Of a stretch of DNA of 13,790 bases, positions 13,735-13,790 are shown one piece after another. The stretch covers positions 1 through 13,790 of the forward strand of contig MNRQ01000017.1 of the NCBI GenBank assembly GCA_001916035.1, written 5' to 3'. The notes beneath the pieces are model-generated. The model ran no database searches. It was not told the DNA's origin and worked only from the letters and a program-made list of their open reading frames with translations. Source of the stretch: Clostridium sp. 27_14. GTDB lineage: Bacteria > Bacillota > Clostridia > TANB77 > CAG-508. Position 1 is the stretch's first letter, and every line of letters starts with the position of its first letter. The translations under genes were made by a program, and so were the position numbers.

Positions 13735-13790
13735 TTAAGCTTCTTTTAGCTCAAACAAATGCTTACCAGTTCGGTTATATTGTATTTTAT
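13735..13790 (-). CDS. transposase, C-terminal fragment at window edge
   Basis: Seventeen codons read KIQYNRTGKHLFELKEA and then stop. The basic, compact tail is like the C-terminus of IS transposases, and its distance of about 110 bases from a GGGGCTGTCGCA end fits the layout of such elements. Too little is visible to name the family with certainty; the gene continues beyond the right edge. Confidence 0.5.
   Translation of the reverse strand, partial: KIQYNRTGKHLFELKEA

Larger units (their letters stand above)
13578..13790 (-). mobile_element. end of an insertion sequence, cut by the window edge
   Basis: The segment from the GGGGCTGTCGCA end to the right edge contains the IS terminal hairpin, about 110 non-coding bases and the 3' end of a transposase gene on the minus strand. 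The other end of the element is outside the window. Its neighbour lrgA is intact, so the insertion lies upstream of the lrgAB promoter region. Confidence 0.55.

Overview
The window comes from a low-GC anaerobic Firmicute, most likely Clostridium or a close relative. Reasons: very AT-rich intergenic DNA, strong purine-rich ribosome binding sites of the AGGAGG type, repeated TTGACA-N17-TATAAT-like promoters, and gene types typical of clostridia (bifunctional glutathione synthase GshAB, a clostridial-type ArsR, a small DUF1858 redox-disulfide protein, LrgAB). Nearly every gene lies on the minus strand, so the window is transcribed from right to left. The exception is one Rrf2-type regulator on the plus strand.

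Right to left: the right edge holds the end of an insertion sequence (hairpin end at 13578 plus the last 17 codons of a transposase). Next is an lrgA-lrgB operon, then a palindromic MITE-like element. A divergent pair follows: an NsrR-like Fe-S regulator (plus) and a 60-residue DUF1858 protein (minus), sharing an intergenic inverted repeat that covers the DUF1858 promoter. Then comes a three-gene operon of a YtrA-type GntR repressor, an ABC ATPase and an ABC-2 permease, with a textbook YtrA-type operator on its promoter. An ArsR regulator with a CxC sensor motif precedes a MATE exporter gene, whose promoter carries a perfect inverted repeat. gshAB follows with its own promoter. Further left are an acidic-tailed protein of unknown function, a FUSC/aromatic-acid-exporter-like membrane protein whose ribosome binding site sits in the loop of a long leader hairpin, a Mn/Fe superoxide dismutase, a hypothetical gene broken by a one-base shift at a run of seven A, and a half-length AEC-family carrier.

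Taken together this is an accessory stress-defence neighbourhood: superoxide dismutase, glutathione synthesis, a thiol/metalloid-type sensor, a nitric-oxide-type Fe-S sensor with a redox disulfide protein, and three export systems. No large unknown multi-gene system (CRISPR, phage, toxin-antitoxin, retron) is visible. The most original points are at the level of regulation (overlapping terminator and promoter ahead of arsR, NsrR-like operator, YtrA-type operator, leader hairpin of the FUSC gene) and gene integrity (frameshifted hypothetical gene, half-size AEC carrier). All functional calls are from reading the sequence; no database search was run.
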